Of a stretch of DNA of 64,000 nucleotides, positions 48,287 through 57,485 are shown one piece after another. The translations under genes and the position numbers were made by a program. The notes below the pieces were generated by a model. That model was not told the DNA's origin and did no database searches. It was given only the letters and a program-made list of their open reading frames with translations. Position 1 is the stretch's first letter; every line of letters starts with the position of its first letter. This DNA is from Pseudomonas gozinkensis (GTDB lineage: Bacteria > Pseudomonadota > Gammaproteobacteria > Pseudomonadales > Pseudomonadaceae), in assembly GCF_014863585.1 (NCBI RefSeq), contig NZ_CP062253.1, positions 4,525,001-4,589,000 of the forward strand, read 5' to 3'.

Positions 48287-49300
48287 TCACACCAGCGTGC
48301 AACGGTCGAAGAACCGCTCGCGCCCGAGAATCATCAGCGCCGCGCGCTTGTGCGGGAAGTCGAATTCTTTCTCGCAGTGGAAGCACTGGTTGTGCATGTG
48401 GCCGATCATCTTCGCGTTGTCGGCGCGCGGTTCGGCGACCACCCGCTGCGTGCGCGGATCATCCAGGAACAGGTAGTGCACCAGCGCTGATAGCCAGCTC
48501 GCCACTTTATGCGGGCCGCGATGATCTTCTTCACCGACCAGCATGTGAATGCCGCGATCGTAATTGTCGGCATCGTAGAACGGCGCGATGCGATCTTCCT
48601 TGGCCCAGTAGGCTTCGAAATAGGCAAACGGCTGATCATCGAAACAACCGATCAGGGTCAGCGTATGCGGATCCGCGTCGAGCTTGCTCAGGTACTCGCG
48701 ATGCTGTTCGAGGCTGCCCTCTTCCTGCCAGAAACTGGCGACTCGCGGGCTGTTCTGCCAGCGATTGAAACGCGCAAGATCCTGCTCGATCTCCACCGTT
48801 CGCAGAGAAATCCAGGCACCGAGACGTGTATCGAAACGCCGATAAACCTCACCGCGCGGCTTCACCGGGCGCAGCGGATGACGCTTGCCGTTGCTGATGA
48901 CCATTTGCTGCGGATAACTGCCCGTCAGCGAGTTGCCCAGCCACGGTTGCGGCAGTTGCCAGAACAGCGTGCGCTCACAGCGATACTCGCCCGCCACTTC
49001 AGTGCCCACCAGCAAACCGCTGAGCAAGGCTTCGGTTGGCGCCTGATCCAGTTGCCAGATCAGTTGCTGACGCGCCGGATCCCGGGCAAACAGCCAATAA
49101 CACGCGGCCCACAGCGCCTGGCCGGGTGGCAGCGCATAACGTTCATCGATCTGGATCGGCCCCTGGCCTTCGCGATCAAGACGCAGGCGAATCAGCGGTT
49201 GCCCGTCCAGGCTCAGGCTCAGACGGCTTTCGGTGGCATCGGCTACCAGCTGGCTGCCCGAAGGCAGGGCCAGGGCAGTCAGGTCATTCAGATTGGACAT
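48287..49300 (-). CDS. pvdY: Siderophore GNAT/AlcB-type acetyltransferase, PvdY-like
   Basis: The 337-residue protein has an N-terminal region of unclear role and a C-terminal IucB/AlcB-type acetyltransferase domain (RFNRWQNSPRVASFWQEEG; FAYFEAYWAKEDRI; HMLVGEEDHRGPHK; VVAEPRADNAKMI; NQCFHCEKEFDFPHKRAAL, as separate blocks). Such enzymes acetylate hydroxylated diamines. In other fluorescent pseudomonads the pvdY product is taken to acetylate N5-hydroxyornithine for pyoverdine. A perfect PvdS box lies upstream. The choice of acetyl over formyl hydroxyornithine in this strain's pyoverdine is inference. Confidence 0.85.
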   Translation of the reverse strand: MSNLNDLTALALPSGSQLVADATESRLSLSLDGQPLIRLRLDREGQGPIQIDERYALPPGQALWAACYWLFARDPARQQLIWQLDQAPTEALLSGLLVGTEVAGEYRCERTLFWQLPQPWLGNSLTGSYPQQMVISNGKRHPLRPVKPRGEVYRRFDTRLGAWISLRTVEIEQDLARFNRWQNSPRVASFWQEEGSLEQHREYLSKLDADPHTLTLIGCFDDQPFAYFEAYWAKEDRIAPFYDADNYDRGIHMLVGEEDHRGPHKVASWLSALVHYLFLDDPRTQRVVAEPRADNAKMIGHMHNQCFHCEKEFDFPHKRAALMILGRERFFDRCTLV

Positions 49301-49341
49301 GGGTCGGGCTCACGATAATCGTCGACAGTTCAACGATGGGA

Positions 49342-49365
49342 CGTGAGCCGGGGCGGGAAATTTAG
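49342..49365 (-). promoter_or_regulatory. PvdS-dependent promoter of the pvdY-like gene
   Basis: Minus strand CTAAAT (TAAAT at 49365-49361), 16 bases, CGT (49344-49342): a perfect iron-starvation box, about 42 bases from the ATG. It lies between the SBP stop and the pvdY start. Confidence 0.88.
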
Positions 49366-49387
49366 GCCGTTCGCCAAAAACTGCAGG

Positions 49388-50185
49388 TCATTGATGCAGT
49401 ACCGGCACCACGGCAATCTTGTAAGGATCGAAGATCTTCAGCATCTGCCCGTTGTCGCGCAGACCTTGCAGCAGTTTGCCGAACGCCTCACCGGTGATCG
49501 GCGCCTTCGGACTGAGAATCGCGTAATGGTGGTAGATCTGGTCGATGCGCTGGGACACCAGCAACTCGTCACGCACCTTTTCATTGCGCAGCAGGTAATC
49601 GAACAGATACGAGCGGGTCACCAACGCGATGTCCGCGCGCCCGCGCAAGACCATCAACAGGTTGCTGTCGTGGGAATAAGTCAGCGTAGCGCTGTAGGTT
49701 TCAGCGAGGTATTTGGGATCGGCGTTGAAATTGGCGAATTCGTAGTGATAGCCGCTGTACAGCGCCAGGCGTTTGCCCTTGAGGTCGGCGAAGTAATTCT
49801 GCTGGCGACCGGGCTTGTTCTGCGCGACAAAAATCTCCGCGTCCTCAAGTCCCATGTCGACGGTGGTGTGGGGAATATCTTTCCAGCCCCACTCCGGGTT
49901 TTCGAAGATCGCCATGTCGGTGCGACCATCCTTGAAATCGCCGAACCGGCGAGGAATCGAGGTGGGCACCAGTTCGAAACGATAGTCGCTCTGAGCGCTG
50001 TTCAAGGCAGCGACCAGCTCCGGCAGCAGGCCGGTGTCAGCGCCGTTCTCCGGGCGAATGGTGTACGGCGGAAAATGCGCCGCGCCTACCCGAACCACCT
50101 GCGCCGCCGGAACAGGTAATACCCATAATGCAGCCAGCGCTGCGAGCATGAGCCCGGCGGCCGTCCGAATTGGCGAAGACTTCAA
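49388..50185 (-). CDS. Periplasmic solute-binding protein (SBP family 3)
   Basis: The 265-residue exported protein begins with a signal peptide (GLMLAALAALWVLPVPAAQ) and has the amino-acid-binding family 3 fold (VRVGAAHFPPYTIRPENGADTGLLPELV, split as VRVGAAHFPPYTIRPE and NGADTGLLPELV). No permease or ATPase gene is adjacent, so it may act as an orphan or signalling binding protein. The start is a TTG (GGGG upstream), which keeps the Lys/Arg of the signal peptide; the next in-frame ATG would lose them. It follows the atuR gene at 91 bases in the same direction. Confidence 0.78.
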   Translation of the reverse strand: MKSSPIRTAAGLMLAALAALWVLPVPAAQVVRVGAAHFPPYTIRPENGADTGLLPELVAALNSAQSDYRFELVPTSIPRRFGDFKDGRTDMAIFENPEWGWKDIPHTTVDMGLEDAEIFVAQNKPGRQQNYFADLKGKRLALYSGYHYEFANFNADPKYLAETYSATLTYSHDSNLLMVLRGRADIALVTRSYLFDYLLRNEKVRDELLVSQRIDQIYHHYAILSPKAPITGEAFGKLLQGLRDNGQMLKIFDPYKIAVVPVLHQ

Positions 50186-50276
50186 AACACCCCACTCCCC
50201 GAAAAAGTACCGATCATTGCATTCAAGCTAGGCGGTTTCGCCCAGTTAGCCAGTTTCCCGGCCCGATAGAAAGCGC

Positions 50277-50900
50277 CTAGCGCTCTTCGAGTACCAGAAT
50301 CAGCGCTTCTTCGGCCAGTTGATCCAGGCTCAGGCTGCCGCCGGCACGGAACCAGGTGGTGGTCCAGGACAGCGCGCCCGTCAGAAAACGCCGGGTAATG
50401 AACACGTCGCCACGGATGAACCCCGCCTCCTTGGCCTCCCCCAGCACTTGCAGCCAGAGGTCTTCGTAGATATCCCGCAGCGCCAGCACTTTGGCCTGGC
50501 CGTCTTCGGACAGCGAGCGCCACTCATACACCAGCACCGCCATCGCCTCGCCGCTACCGCCCATGATCGACTGCAATTCGCAGCGGATCAGCGCCAGCAC
50601 CCGCTCACGCACATCGGCCGCATCAGCCAGGGCCGCACGCATCAGGGCGGTGTTGTAGCGGATGGTTTCCTCCATCACCGCCCGCAGGATTTCATCCTTG
50701 CTCTTGAAGTGATGAAAGATGCTGCCCGACTGAATCCCCACGGCACCGGCCAGATCGCGCACCGTGGTGCGCTCGTAGCCTTTGTTGCGGAACAGGTGGG
50801 CCGCCACTTGCAGCAGTTTGCCGCGAGCGCTGTCCGGATCGGTCAGTTGGCCGGCATCGACCAGTTCACGCATGACCCTCAGGGCTTTTTGCTCGTCCAC
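50277..50900 (-). CDS. atuR: TetR-family repressor of terpene-utilisation genes
   Basis: The 207-residue regulator has a TetR DNA-binding domain (LAGAVGIQSGSIFHHFKSKDEIL) and a larger ligand domain. The start is a GTG at 50900 with AGGAG 7 bases upstream. It is divergent from atuA with two mirror-image operators in the gap. In P. aeruginosa AtuR represses the atu cluster and binds inverted repeats in the atuR-atuA gap. The inducer is probably an acyclic terpene CoA-thioester or its acid. Confidence 0.88.
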   Translation of the reverse strand: MDEQKALRVMRELVDAGQLTDPDSARGKLLQVAAHLFRNKGYERTTVRDLAGAVGIQSGSIFHHFKSKDEILRAVMEETIRYNTALMRAALADAADVRERVLALIRCELQSIMGGSGEAMAVLVYEWRSLSEDGQAKVLALRDIYEDLWLQVLGEAKEAGFIRGDVFITRRFLTGALSWTTTWFRAGGSLSLDQLAEEALILVLEER

Positions 50901-50988
50901 CCGTTCTCTCCTACAGTCGATCAGTCAAATGCGCCGTACGCCGCAGAAACGGCGGGGTTGCGCGGGCAATTTAAGCCGCCGGCGGTGA

Positions 50989-51048
50989 CCAAGCAAGCGC
51001 TTGGGCAGAAGATAATTACAGGTGTTTACAAACCAAGCGCTTGCTTGG
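50989..51048. promoter_or_regulatory. Two AtuR-type operators, exact reverse complements
   Basis: CCAAGCAAGCGCTTGG (50989-51004) and CCAAGCGCTTGCTTGG (51033-51048) are exact reverse complements and start 44 bases apart. Both lie in the atuR-atuA gap and overlap the expected atuA promoter region. The second is 47 bases from the atuA ATG. Confidence 0.85.
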
Positions 51049-51094
51049 TAGCCTCGATGCACTTCTGTCACAGGTTCCTGAGTCGGAGATCAAA

Positions 51095-52885
51095 ATGCCC
51101 ACCACGGTTCGCATCGGATGCGCCAGCGCATTCTGGGGAGATACTTCAACCGCTGCCGCGCAGCTCGTGGCCGCAGGACGCCTGGATTATCTGGTCTTCG
51201 ACTATCTGGCCGAAATCACCATGTCGATCATGGCCGGCGCGCGCATGAAGGATCCGCAGGCCGGGTTCGCCGGCGATTTCATCGAAGTCCTCTCGCCGCT
51301 GTTGCCACAACTGGCCGAGCAGAAAGTTCGCGTCATCAGCAATGCCGGCGGGGTCAATCCAAAGGCCTGCGCCGCCGCGCTGCAAGCGGCCTGCGACAAG
51401 GCCGGCGTGGCGCTGAAAATCGCCGTGCTGTCGGGCGATGACCTGCAACCCCACTTCAAACAACTCGCCTCCCAAGGCATTACGGAAATGTTCAGCGGCG
51501 CCCCGCTGCCGCCGATGTGCGTGTCGACCAACGCCTACCTCGGTGCACCGGGCATTGTCGAAGCGCTGCGTCTGGGCGCGGATATCGTGATCACCGGCCG
51601 GGTGGTCGACAGCGCAGTGGTCAGCGCTGCGCTGGTGCACGAATTCAGCTGGTCATGGCACGACTACGACAAACTTGCGCAGGCTGCATTGGCCGGGCAC
51701 ATCATCGAATGTGGCGCGCAGTGCACCGGCGGCAATTTCACCGACTGGCGCGATGTGCCGGATTACGAGCACATCGGTTTTCCCATCGTCGAAGTCAGCG
51801 CAGACGGCCAGTTCATCGTCAGCAAACCCGAAGGCTCCGGCGGGCTGGTTACGCCGCTGACCGTCGGCGAGCAGATGCTCTACGAAATCGGTGACCCTCA
51901 GGCCTATCTGTTGCCCGATGTGGTCTGCGATTTCAGCCAGGTCAAACTCCAGCAACAAGGCAAAAACGCCGTCCGGGTCCATGGCGCCAAAGGCCTGCCG
52001 CCCAGCGACCAATACAAGGTCAGCGCGACTTATCCGGACGGTTTCCGCTGCACCGCCAGTTGTCTGATCGCCGGTATCGATGCGGTGGAAAAAGCCCGAC
52101 GCGTCAGTCAGGCAATCATCGACAAGACCTCGGGAATGCTCGAACAACGAGGCTGGGGGCCCTACACCGAAACCCACATCGAACTGCTCGGCAGCGAAGC
52201 CACCTACGGCCCTCACGGCCAGCGCCGGGACAGCCGCGAAGTGGTGATCAAACTCGCCGTGCGCCACCCGAACAAACAGGCGCTGGTCCTGTTCTCCCGG
52301 GAAATCGCCCAGGCCGCGACCGGCATGGCGCCGGGGCTGACCGGTATCGTCGGCGGGCGGCCGACGGTGTATCCGCTGATCCGGCTGTTCTCGTTCCTGA
52401 TCGACAAAAGTGCCTGCACATTGCAGATCGACATCGCCGGCGAATCTCACCCTTTCGCCCTGCCCGCCCCCGCCACCCTCGACAGCCAGGATCTGCCCCT
52501 GCCCCACGAAACGCCCAAACCCCAGGGCCGCGCCGACGCGAGTGTGCCGTTGATGAAGCTGGCGGTGGCGCGCTCGGGCGACAAGGGCAACCACAGCAAC
52601 ATCGGCGTCATGCCGCGCCGTCCGGAATACTTGCCGTGGATCGCCGAAGCGCTGACCCCGGCGGTGGTCGTGGACTGGATGAGCCATGTCCTCGACCCGA
52701 TTCACGGCCGTGTCGAGCGCTGGTATCTGCCGGGCACCCACAGCCTCAACTTCCTGCTGGAAAACGCACTTGGCGGCGGTGGCGTGGCAAGCCTGCGCAT
52801 CGATCCGCAAGGCAAAGCCTTCGCCCAACAACTGTTGGAAATCCAGATCCCGGTGCCGCAGAGCATCGCCGAACAATTCGACTAG
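51095..52885 (+). CDS. atuA: AtuA, terpene-utilisation protein of the DUF1446/AtuA family
   Basis: The 596-residue protein has the acyclic-terpene-utilisation AtuA family start ([20 protein letters not shown]) and a smaller C-terminal AtuA-like domain ([19 protein letters not shown]). Its biochemical role in geraniol/citronellol breakdown is not established even though it is always the first gene of atu clusters. GGAG lies 6 bases before ATG 51095. atuB follows 12 bases after its stop. Confidence 0.9.
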   Translation: MPTTVRIGCASAFWGDTSTAAAQLVAAGRLDYLVFDYLAEITMSIMAGARMKDPQAGFAGDFIEVLSPLLPQLAEQKVRVISNAGGVNPKACAAALQAACDKAGVALKIAVLSGDDLQPHFKQLASQGITEMFSGAPLPPMCVSTNAYLGAPGIVEALRLGADIVITGRVVDSAVVSAALVHEFSWSWHDYDKLAQAALAGHIIECGAQCTGGNFTDWRDVPDYEHIGFPIVEVSADGQFIVSKPEGSGGLVTPLTVGEQMLYEIGDPQAYLLPDVVCDFSQVKLQQQGKNAVRVHGAKGLPPSDQYKVSATYPDGFRCTASCLIAGIDAVEKARRVSQAIIDKTSGMLEQRGWGPYTETHIELLGSEATYGPHGQRRDSREVVIKLAVRHPNKQALVLFSREIAQAATGMAPGLTGIVGGRPTVYPLIRLFSFLIDKSACTLQIDIAGESHPFALPAPATLDSQDLPLPHETPKPQGRADASVPLMKLAVARSGDKGNHSNIGVMPRRPEYLPWIAEALTPAVVVDWMSHVLDPIHGRVERWYLPGTHSLNFLLENALGGGGVASLRIDPQGKAFAQQLLEIQIPVPQSIAEQFD

Positions 52886-52897
52886 AGGATTGGCACC

Positions 52898-53767
52898 ATG
52901 GCGTTCGAATCGATTTTCAGGGCTGATCTGTTCAGCGGCCAGACCGTCATCGTCACCGGCGGCGGCAGTGGCATCGGGCGTTGCACCGCCCATGAACTGG
53001 CAGCGCTCGGGGCCAACGTTGTACTGGTCGGACGCAAACCGGAAAAGCTTCAAACCGTCGCTGCCGAAATTGCCGAAGACGGCGGTCGGGCACACTGGAA
53101 GGCTTGCGATATCCGTGACGAAGAAGCGGTGAAGGCGTTGGTCAGCGAATTGATCCGTGAACACGGGCCGATCCACGGGCTGGTCAACAATGCAGGCGGC
53201 CAATACCCGTCGCCCCTTGCCTCGATCAACCAGAAAGGTTTCGAAACCGTGCTGCGCACCAATCTGGTCGGCGGTTTTTTGATGGCGCGAGAAGTGTTCA
53301 ACCAGTCGATGAGCAAACACGGCGGCAGCATCGTCAACATGCTCGCCGATATGTGGGGCGGCATGCCCGGCATGGGCCACTCCGGCGCCGCACGTTCGGG
53401 CATGGACAACTTCACCAAGACCGCGGCATTCGAATGGGGTTATGCCGGCGTTCGGGTGAATGCGGTAGCGCCGGGCTGGATCGCGTCCAGCGGCATGGAC
53501 ACTTACGAAGGCGCGTTCAAGGCCGTGATCCCGACCTTGCGCGAACACGTGCCGCTCAAGCGCATCGGCACCGAATCGGAGGTCAGCGCAGCGATCGTGT
53601 TTCTGCTCAGCCCGGCTGCCGCGTTCATCAGCGGCAGCACCTTGCGCATCGACGGCGCGGCCAGCCTGGGCAGTCGCGCATGGCCATTGCACAAGGCGAC
53701 CCACAGCGAATCCTTCAACGGTTTTCACCGGGCCTACATGCCGGACGTATTGAAGGACAAGGAGTAA
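52898..53767 (+). CDS. atuB: AtuB, SDR-family dehydrogenase (non-standard catalytic site)
   Basis: The 289-residue SDR protein has VIVTGGGSGIGRCTAHELA at the N-terminus and NNAGGQYPSP in the middle, but the YxxxK position reads HSGAARSG, with His and Arg in place of Tyr and Lys. This HSGAAR pattern is that of the peroxisomal trans-2-enoyl-CoA reductase branch. In atu clusters the gene is assigned to early oxidation of citronellol or of its CoA-linked intermediates. The reaction is not established by the sequence. It is packed between atuA and atuC. Confidence 0.87.
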   Translation: MAFESIFRADLFSGQTVIVTGGGSGIGRCTAHELAALGANVVLVGRKPEKLQTVAAEIAEDGGRAHWKACDIRDEEAVKALVSELIREHGPIHGLVNNAGGQYPSPLASINQKGFETVLRTNLVGGFLMAREVFNQSMSKHGGSIVNMLADMWGGMPGMGHSGAARSGMDNFTKTAAFEWGYAGVRVNAVAPGWIASSGMDTYEGAFKAVIPTLREHVPLKRIGTESEVSAAIVFLLSPAAAFISGSTLRIDGAASLGSRAWPLHKATHSESFNGFHRAYMPDVLKDKE

Positions 53768-53770
53768 GCC

Positions 53771-55387
53771 ATGCCGCAGATCCAGTCCCAGCTCGACCCG
53801 CACAGCGAAGCCTTCGCCCGCAACCGCGCAGCGATGCTCGCCGCCATCGAGCAAGTCCAGCATCTCGAACAAAACCTGCTGAACAAGGCCGCCGAAGCCA
53901 AACCGAAATTCGACAAGCGCGGACAATTGCTGCCCCGTGAGCGCCTGAATCTTCTGCTCGACCCCGGCGCGCCATTCCTCGAACTGGCGAGCCTGGCCGG
54001 CTACAAACTCCACGACGACAAGGACGGCAGCTCGGCCGGTGGCGGCTTGATCGCCGGCATTGGTTACGTGTCCGGCGTGCGCGCCTTGATCGTGGCGAAT
54101 AACAGCGCGATCAAGGGCGGGACGATTTCCCCGTCGGGTCTGAAAAAATCCCTGCGCCTGCAACAGATCGCCCAGGAAAACAAACTGCCGGTGATCACCC
54201 TCGCCGAAAGCGGCGGTGCCAACCTCAACTATGCGGCGGAGATTTTCGTCGAGGGCGCGCGCAGTTTTGCCAATCAGGCGCGGATGTCGGCCATGGGTTT
54301 GCCGCAGATCACCGTGGTGCACGGCTCGGCCACCGCCGGCGGCGCCTATCAGCCGGGGCTGTCGGATTACGTGGTGGTGGTGCGCGGCAAGGCCAAGCTG
54401 TTTCTCGCAGGTCCCCCTTTGCTCAAGGCGGCGACCGGTGAAGTCGCCACCGACGAAGATCTGGGCGGCGCCGAGATGCACGCGCAAGTCGCCGGCACCG
54501 CCGAATACCTGGCCGAAAACGATGCCGACGGCGTGCGTCAGGTGCGGGAAATCGTCAGCCTGCTGAACTGGAACGAGCAAATACCGTGGTTGCCTGAGCC
54601 GCAATTCAAGGAGCCGTTGTACCCCATCGACGAACTGCTCGGTCTGATCCCGGACGACCCGAAAAAACCCTACGACGTGCGCGAAATCATTGCGCGGATC
54701 GCCGACGAATCGCGCTTCCTGGAGTTCAAGGGCGAGTTCGATCAGCAGACCGTTTGTGGCCACCTGAAAATTCAGGGCCGCGCCTGTGGTTTCATCGGCA
54801 ACAACGGCCCGATCACGCCCAACGGCGCGAGCAAGGCGGCGCAGTTCATTCAACTGTGCGACCAGAGCCAGACGCCGCTGCTGTTTTTCCACAACACCAC
54901 CGGGTTCATGGTCGGCACCGAATCGGAACAGCACGGCGTGATCAAGCACGGCTCGAAACTGATCCAGGCCGTGGCCAATGCGCGGGTGCCGAAATTGACG
55001 ATCGTGGTCGGCGGCTCCTATGGCGCGGGCAACTACGCGATGTGCGGGCGCGGGCTCGATCCACGTTTCATCTTCGCCTGGCCCAACAGCCGCACCGCCG
55101 TGATGGGCGGCGCCCAGGCCGGCAAGGTGCTGCGCATCGTCACCGAAGCCAAACAGCTCAAGGACGGCCTGGTGCCCGACCCGAAAATGCTCGACATGCT
55201 GGAGCAGGTCACCGCGCAGAAACTCGACAGCCAGTCCACCGCTCTCTACGGCAGCGCCAACCTGTGGGACGACGGGCTGATCGATCCGCGCGACACCCGC
55301 ACCCTGCTCGGTTACCTGCTGGACATCTGCCACGAAGCCGACGTGCGCACGTTGCAACCCAACAGCTTCGGCGTCAGCCGGTTCTGA
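53771..55387 (+). CDS. atuC: Geranyl-CoA carboxylase beta subunit
   Basis: The 538-residue carboxyltransferase of the acyl-CoA carboxylase type carries GGLIAGIGYVSGVRALIVAN, ITLAESGGANL, HGSATAGGAYQPGLSDY in the N-domain and GYDQP-like and GGSYGAGNYAMCGRGLDPRF motifs in the C-domain, split into these short blocks. It transfers carboxyl from biotin on AtuF to geranyl-CoA. It differs from the LiuB methylcrotonyl enzyme in its pairing with atuABDEF. It starts 3 bases after the atuB stop. Confidence 0.92.
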   Translation: MPQIQSQLDPHSEAFARNRAAMLAAIEQVQHLEQNLLNKAAEAKPKFDKRGQLLPRERLNLLLDPGAPFLELASLAGYKLHDDKDGSSAGGGLIAGIGYVSGVRALIVANNSAIKGGTISPSGLKKSLRLQQIAQENKLPVITLAESGGANLNYAAEIFVEGARSFANQARMSAMGLPQITVVHGSATAGGAYQPGLSDYVVVVRGKAKLFLAGPPLLKAATGEVATDEDLGGAEMHAQVAGTAEYLAENDADGVRQVREIVSLLNWNEQIPWLPEPQFKEPLYPIDELLGLIPDDPKKPYDVREIIARIADESRFLEFKGEFDQQTVCGHLKIQGRACGFIGNNGPITPNGASKAAQFIQLCDQSQTPLLFFHNTTGFMVGTESEQHGVIKHGSKLIQAVANARVPKLTIVVGGSYGAGNYAMCGRGLDPRFIFAWPNSRTAVMGGAQAGKVLRIVTEAKQLKDGLVPDPKMLDMLEQVTAQKLDSQSTALYGSANLWDDGLIDPRDTRTLLGYLLDICHEADVRTLQPNSFGVSRF

Positions 55388-55416
55388 TCGCCACGGATTA
55401 AAGGAGAACAATAAAA

Positions 55417-56574
55417 ATGATCTTCACCCCGGAACACGAAGCACTGCGCCGCACCGTCCGCCAGTTCGTCGAGCACGAGATCAACCCGCACGTCGATGAG
55501 TGGGAAAAGGCCGGGCGTTTTCCGATCCACGAGATTTTCCGCAAGGCCGGCGACCTTGGTTTGCTGGGGATTTCCAAGCCGGAAAAATTCGGCGGCATGG
55601 GCCTGGATTACAGCTATTCGATCGTCGCCGCCGAAGAGTTCGGCACCATCCACTGCGGCGGTATTCCGATGTCGATCGGCGTGCAGACCGACATGTGCAC
55701 CCCGGCCCTCGCCCGCTTCGGTTCCGATGAATTGCGCGAAGAATTCCTGCGCCCGGCCATCACCGGCGAGCAGGTCGGTTGCATCGGGGTTTCCGAAGTC
55801 GGTGCTGGCTCGGACGTCGCCGGGCTCAAGACCACCGCGCGCAAGGACGGCGACGACTATGTGATCAACGGCAGCAAGATGTGGATCACCAACTCGCCGA
55901 GCGCCGACTTCATCTGCCTGCTGGCCAACACCTCGGACGACAAGCCGCACGTCAACAAGTCGCTGATCATGGTGCCGATGAACACACCGGGCATCAGCCT
56001 CAGTTCGCACCTCGACAAGCTCGGCATGCGCAGTTCGGAAACCGCCCAGGTGTTTTTCGACAACGTGCGCGTGCCCCAGCGCAATCGCATCGGCCACGAA
56101 GGCGCCGGGTTCATGATGCAGATGCTGCAATTCCAGGAGGAACGCCTGTTCGGCGCGGCCAACATGATCAAGGGCCTGGAATACTGCGTCGACAGCACCA
56201 TCGAGTACTGCAAGGAACGCAAGACCTTCGGCAACGCGCTGATCGACAATCAGGTGATCCACTTCCGCCTCGCCGAACTGCAGACCGAAATCGAATGCCT
56301 GCGGGCGTTGGTCTATCAGGCCACCGAGCAATACGTGAAAGGCCAGGACGTCACCCGATTGGCCTCGATGGCCAAGCTCAAGGCCGGGCGTCTCGGTCGC
56401 GAAGTCAGCGACAGTTGCCTGCAATACTGGGGCGGCATGGGCTTCATGTGGGACAACCCGGTAGCCCGCGCCTATCGCGACGTGCGGTTGGTGTCGATTG
56501 GCGGCGGCGCCGACGAAATCATGCTGGGGATCATCTGCAAACTGATGGGCATCCTGCCGGGGAAAAAGAAATGA
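55417..56574 (+). CDS. atuD: Citronellyl-CoA dehydrogenase (acyl-CoA dehydrogenase)
   Basis: The 385-residue flavoprotein has the classic acyl-CoA dehydrogenase signature (CIGVSEVGAGSDVAGLKTTA; CLQYWGGMGFMWDNPVARAYRD). AtuD oxidises citronellyl-CoA to geranyl-CoA. Its overall length and unbroken motifs are normal. AAAGGAG lies 12 bases before the ATG. The stop overlaps the atuE start (ATGA), showing translational coupling. Confidence 0.9.
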   Translation: MIFTPEHEALRRTVRQFVEHEINPHVDEWEKAGRFPIHEIFRKAGDLGLLGISKPEKFGGMGLDYSYSIVAAEEFGTIHCGGIPMSIGVQTDMCTPALARFGSDELREEFLRPAITGEQVGCIGVSEVGAGSDVAGLKTTARKDGDDYVINGSKMWITNSPSADFICLLANTSDDKPHVNKSLIMVPMNTPGISLSSHLDKLGMRSSETAQVFFDNVRVPQRNRIGHEGAGFMMQMLQFQEERLFGAANMIKGLEYCVDSTIEYCKERKTFGNALIDNQVIHFRLAELQTEIECLRALVYQATEQYVKGQDVTRLASMAKLKAGRLGREVSDSCLQYWGGMGFMWDNPVARAYRDVRLVSIGGGADEIMLGIICKLMGILPGKKK

Positions 56575-57368
56575 GCGCCCTGCCCGATTGCCAGACGCTG
56601 TTGCTGGAACGGCACAACGGCGTGCTGCACATCACCCTCAATCGGCCGGAAAGCCGCAACGCCATGAGCCTGCAAATGGTCGCCGAGTTGCGCGCCGTGC
56701 TGGCAGAGGTGCGCGATGACCGCAGCGTTCGCGCGCTGGTGCTCAGCGGTGCCGGCGGGCATTTCTGCGCCGGCGGCGACATCAAGGACATGGCCAACGC
56801 CCGCGCCCAGGGCAGCGATGCCTATCGTGAGTTGAATCGTGCTTTCGGATCGTTGCTGGAAGAAGCGCAGCACACACCGCAAGTGCTGATCACGGTGTTG
56901 CAAGGCGCGGTGCTCGGAGGTGGCTTCGGCCTGGCTTGTGTGAGCGATATCGCCATCGCCGATCATCAGGCGCAGTTCGGCTTGCCGGAAACCAGTCTCG
57001 GCCTGTTGCCGGCGCAGATCACGCCGTTTGTGGTGCAGCGCATCGGCCTGACCGAGGCCCGCCACCTGGCCCTGACCGCCGCCCGCTTCGATGGCCATCA
57101 TGCCCGGCGCCTGGGGCTGGTGCATTTTGTCGAGCAGGATCCACAGGCGCTCGCCGAGCGACTGGATGAAGTGCTCGATCACGTCTTGTGTTGTGCCCCC
57201 GAGGCGAATGCGGTGACGAAAAAACTGCTGCTGGCCAGCGCTGGCCAGCCGTCGAGTGAATTGCTGGACGAAGCGGCACAGTGGTTCAGCGCAGCGGTGA
57301 CCGGTGCCGAAGGGATCGAAGGCACGATGGCGTTTGTGCAAAAGCGCAAACCGAGGTGGGCCCCTTAA
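56571..57368 (+). CDS. atuE: Isohexenylglutaconyl-CoA hydratase (enoyl-CoA hydratase family)
   Basis: The 265-residue crotonase-family enzyme hydrates isohexenylglutaconyl-CoA, the carboxylation product of geranyl-CoA. The oxyanion-hole segments are seen: GGHFCAGGDIKDM and LQGAVLGGGFGLACVSDI, and PETSLGLLPAQITPFV. The catalytic Glu position is in FGLPETSLG. Short 4-base overlap with atuD. A REPIN follows the stop and separates it from atuF. Confidence 0.88.
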   Translation: MSALPDCQTLLLERHNGVLHITLNRPESRNAMSLQMVAELRAVLAEVRDDRSVRALVLSGAGGHFCAGGDIKDMANARAQGSDAYRELNRAFGSLLEEAQHTPQVLITVLQGAVLGGGFGLACVSDIAIADHQAQFGLPETSLGLLPAQITPFVVQRIGLTEARHLALTAARFDGHHARRLGLVHFVEQDPQALAERLDEVLDHVLCCAPEANAVTKKLLLASAGQPSSELLDEAAQWFSAAVTGAEGIEGTMAFVQKRKPRWAP

Positions 57369-57371
57369 AAG

Positions 57372-57448
57372 CATCGCGGGCAAGCCCGCTCCCACAGTTT
57401 TTGTGAGCACCACTGAATCCTGTGGGAGCGGGCTTGCCCGCGATGAGG
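57372..57448. repeat. REPIN between atuE and atuF
   Basis: CATCGCGGGCAAGCCCGCTC with CCACAG faces inverted CTGTGGGAGCGGGCTTGCCC with GCGATGAGG: an inverted REP pair of the P. fluorescens type. The 117-base gap it fills is the only long gap in the atuABCDEF run. Confidence 0.88.
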
Positions 57449-57485
57449 CCCTTCAATCCACCGCCAACATTCAGGAAAACCCACC

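Noticed and set aside
51653..55411. Open frame of about 1250 codons antisense to atuA-atuC
   Set aside because: The same region encodes clear AtuA, AtuB and carboxyltransferase domains on the other strand; the antisense product has low complexity.
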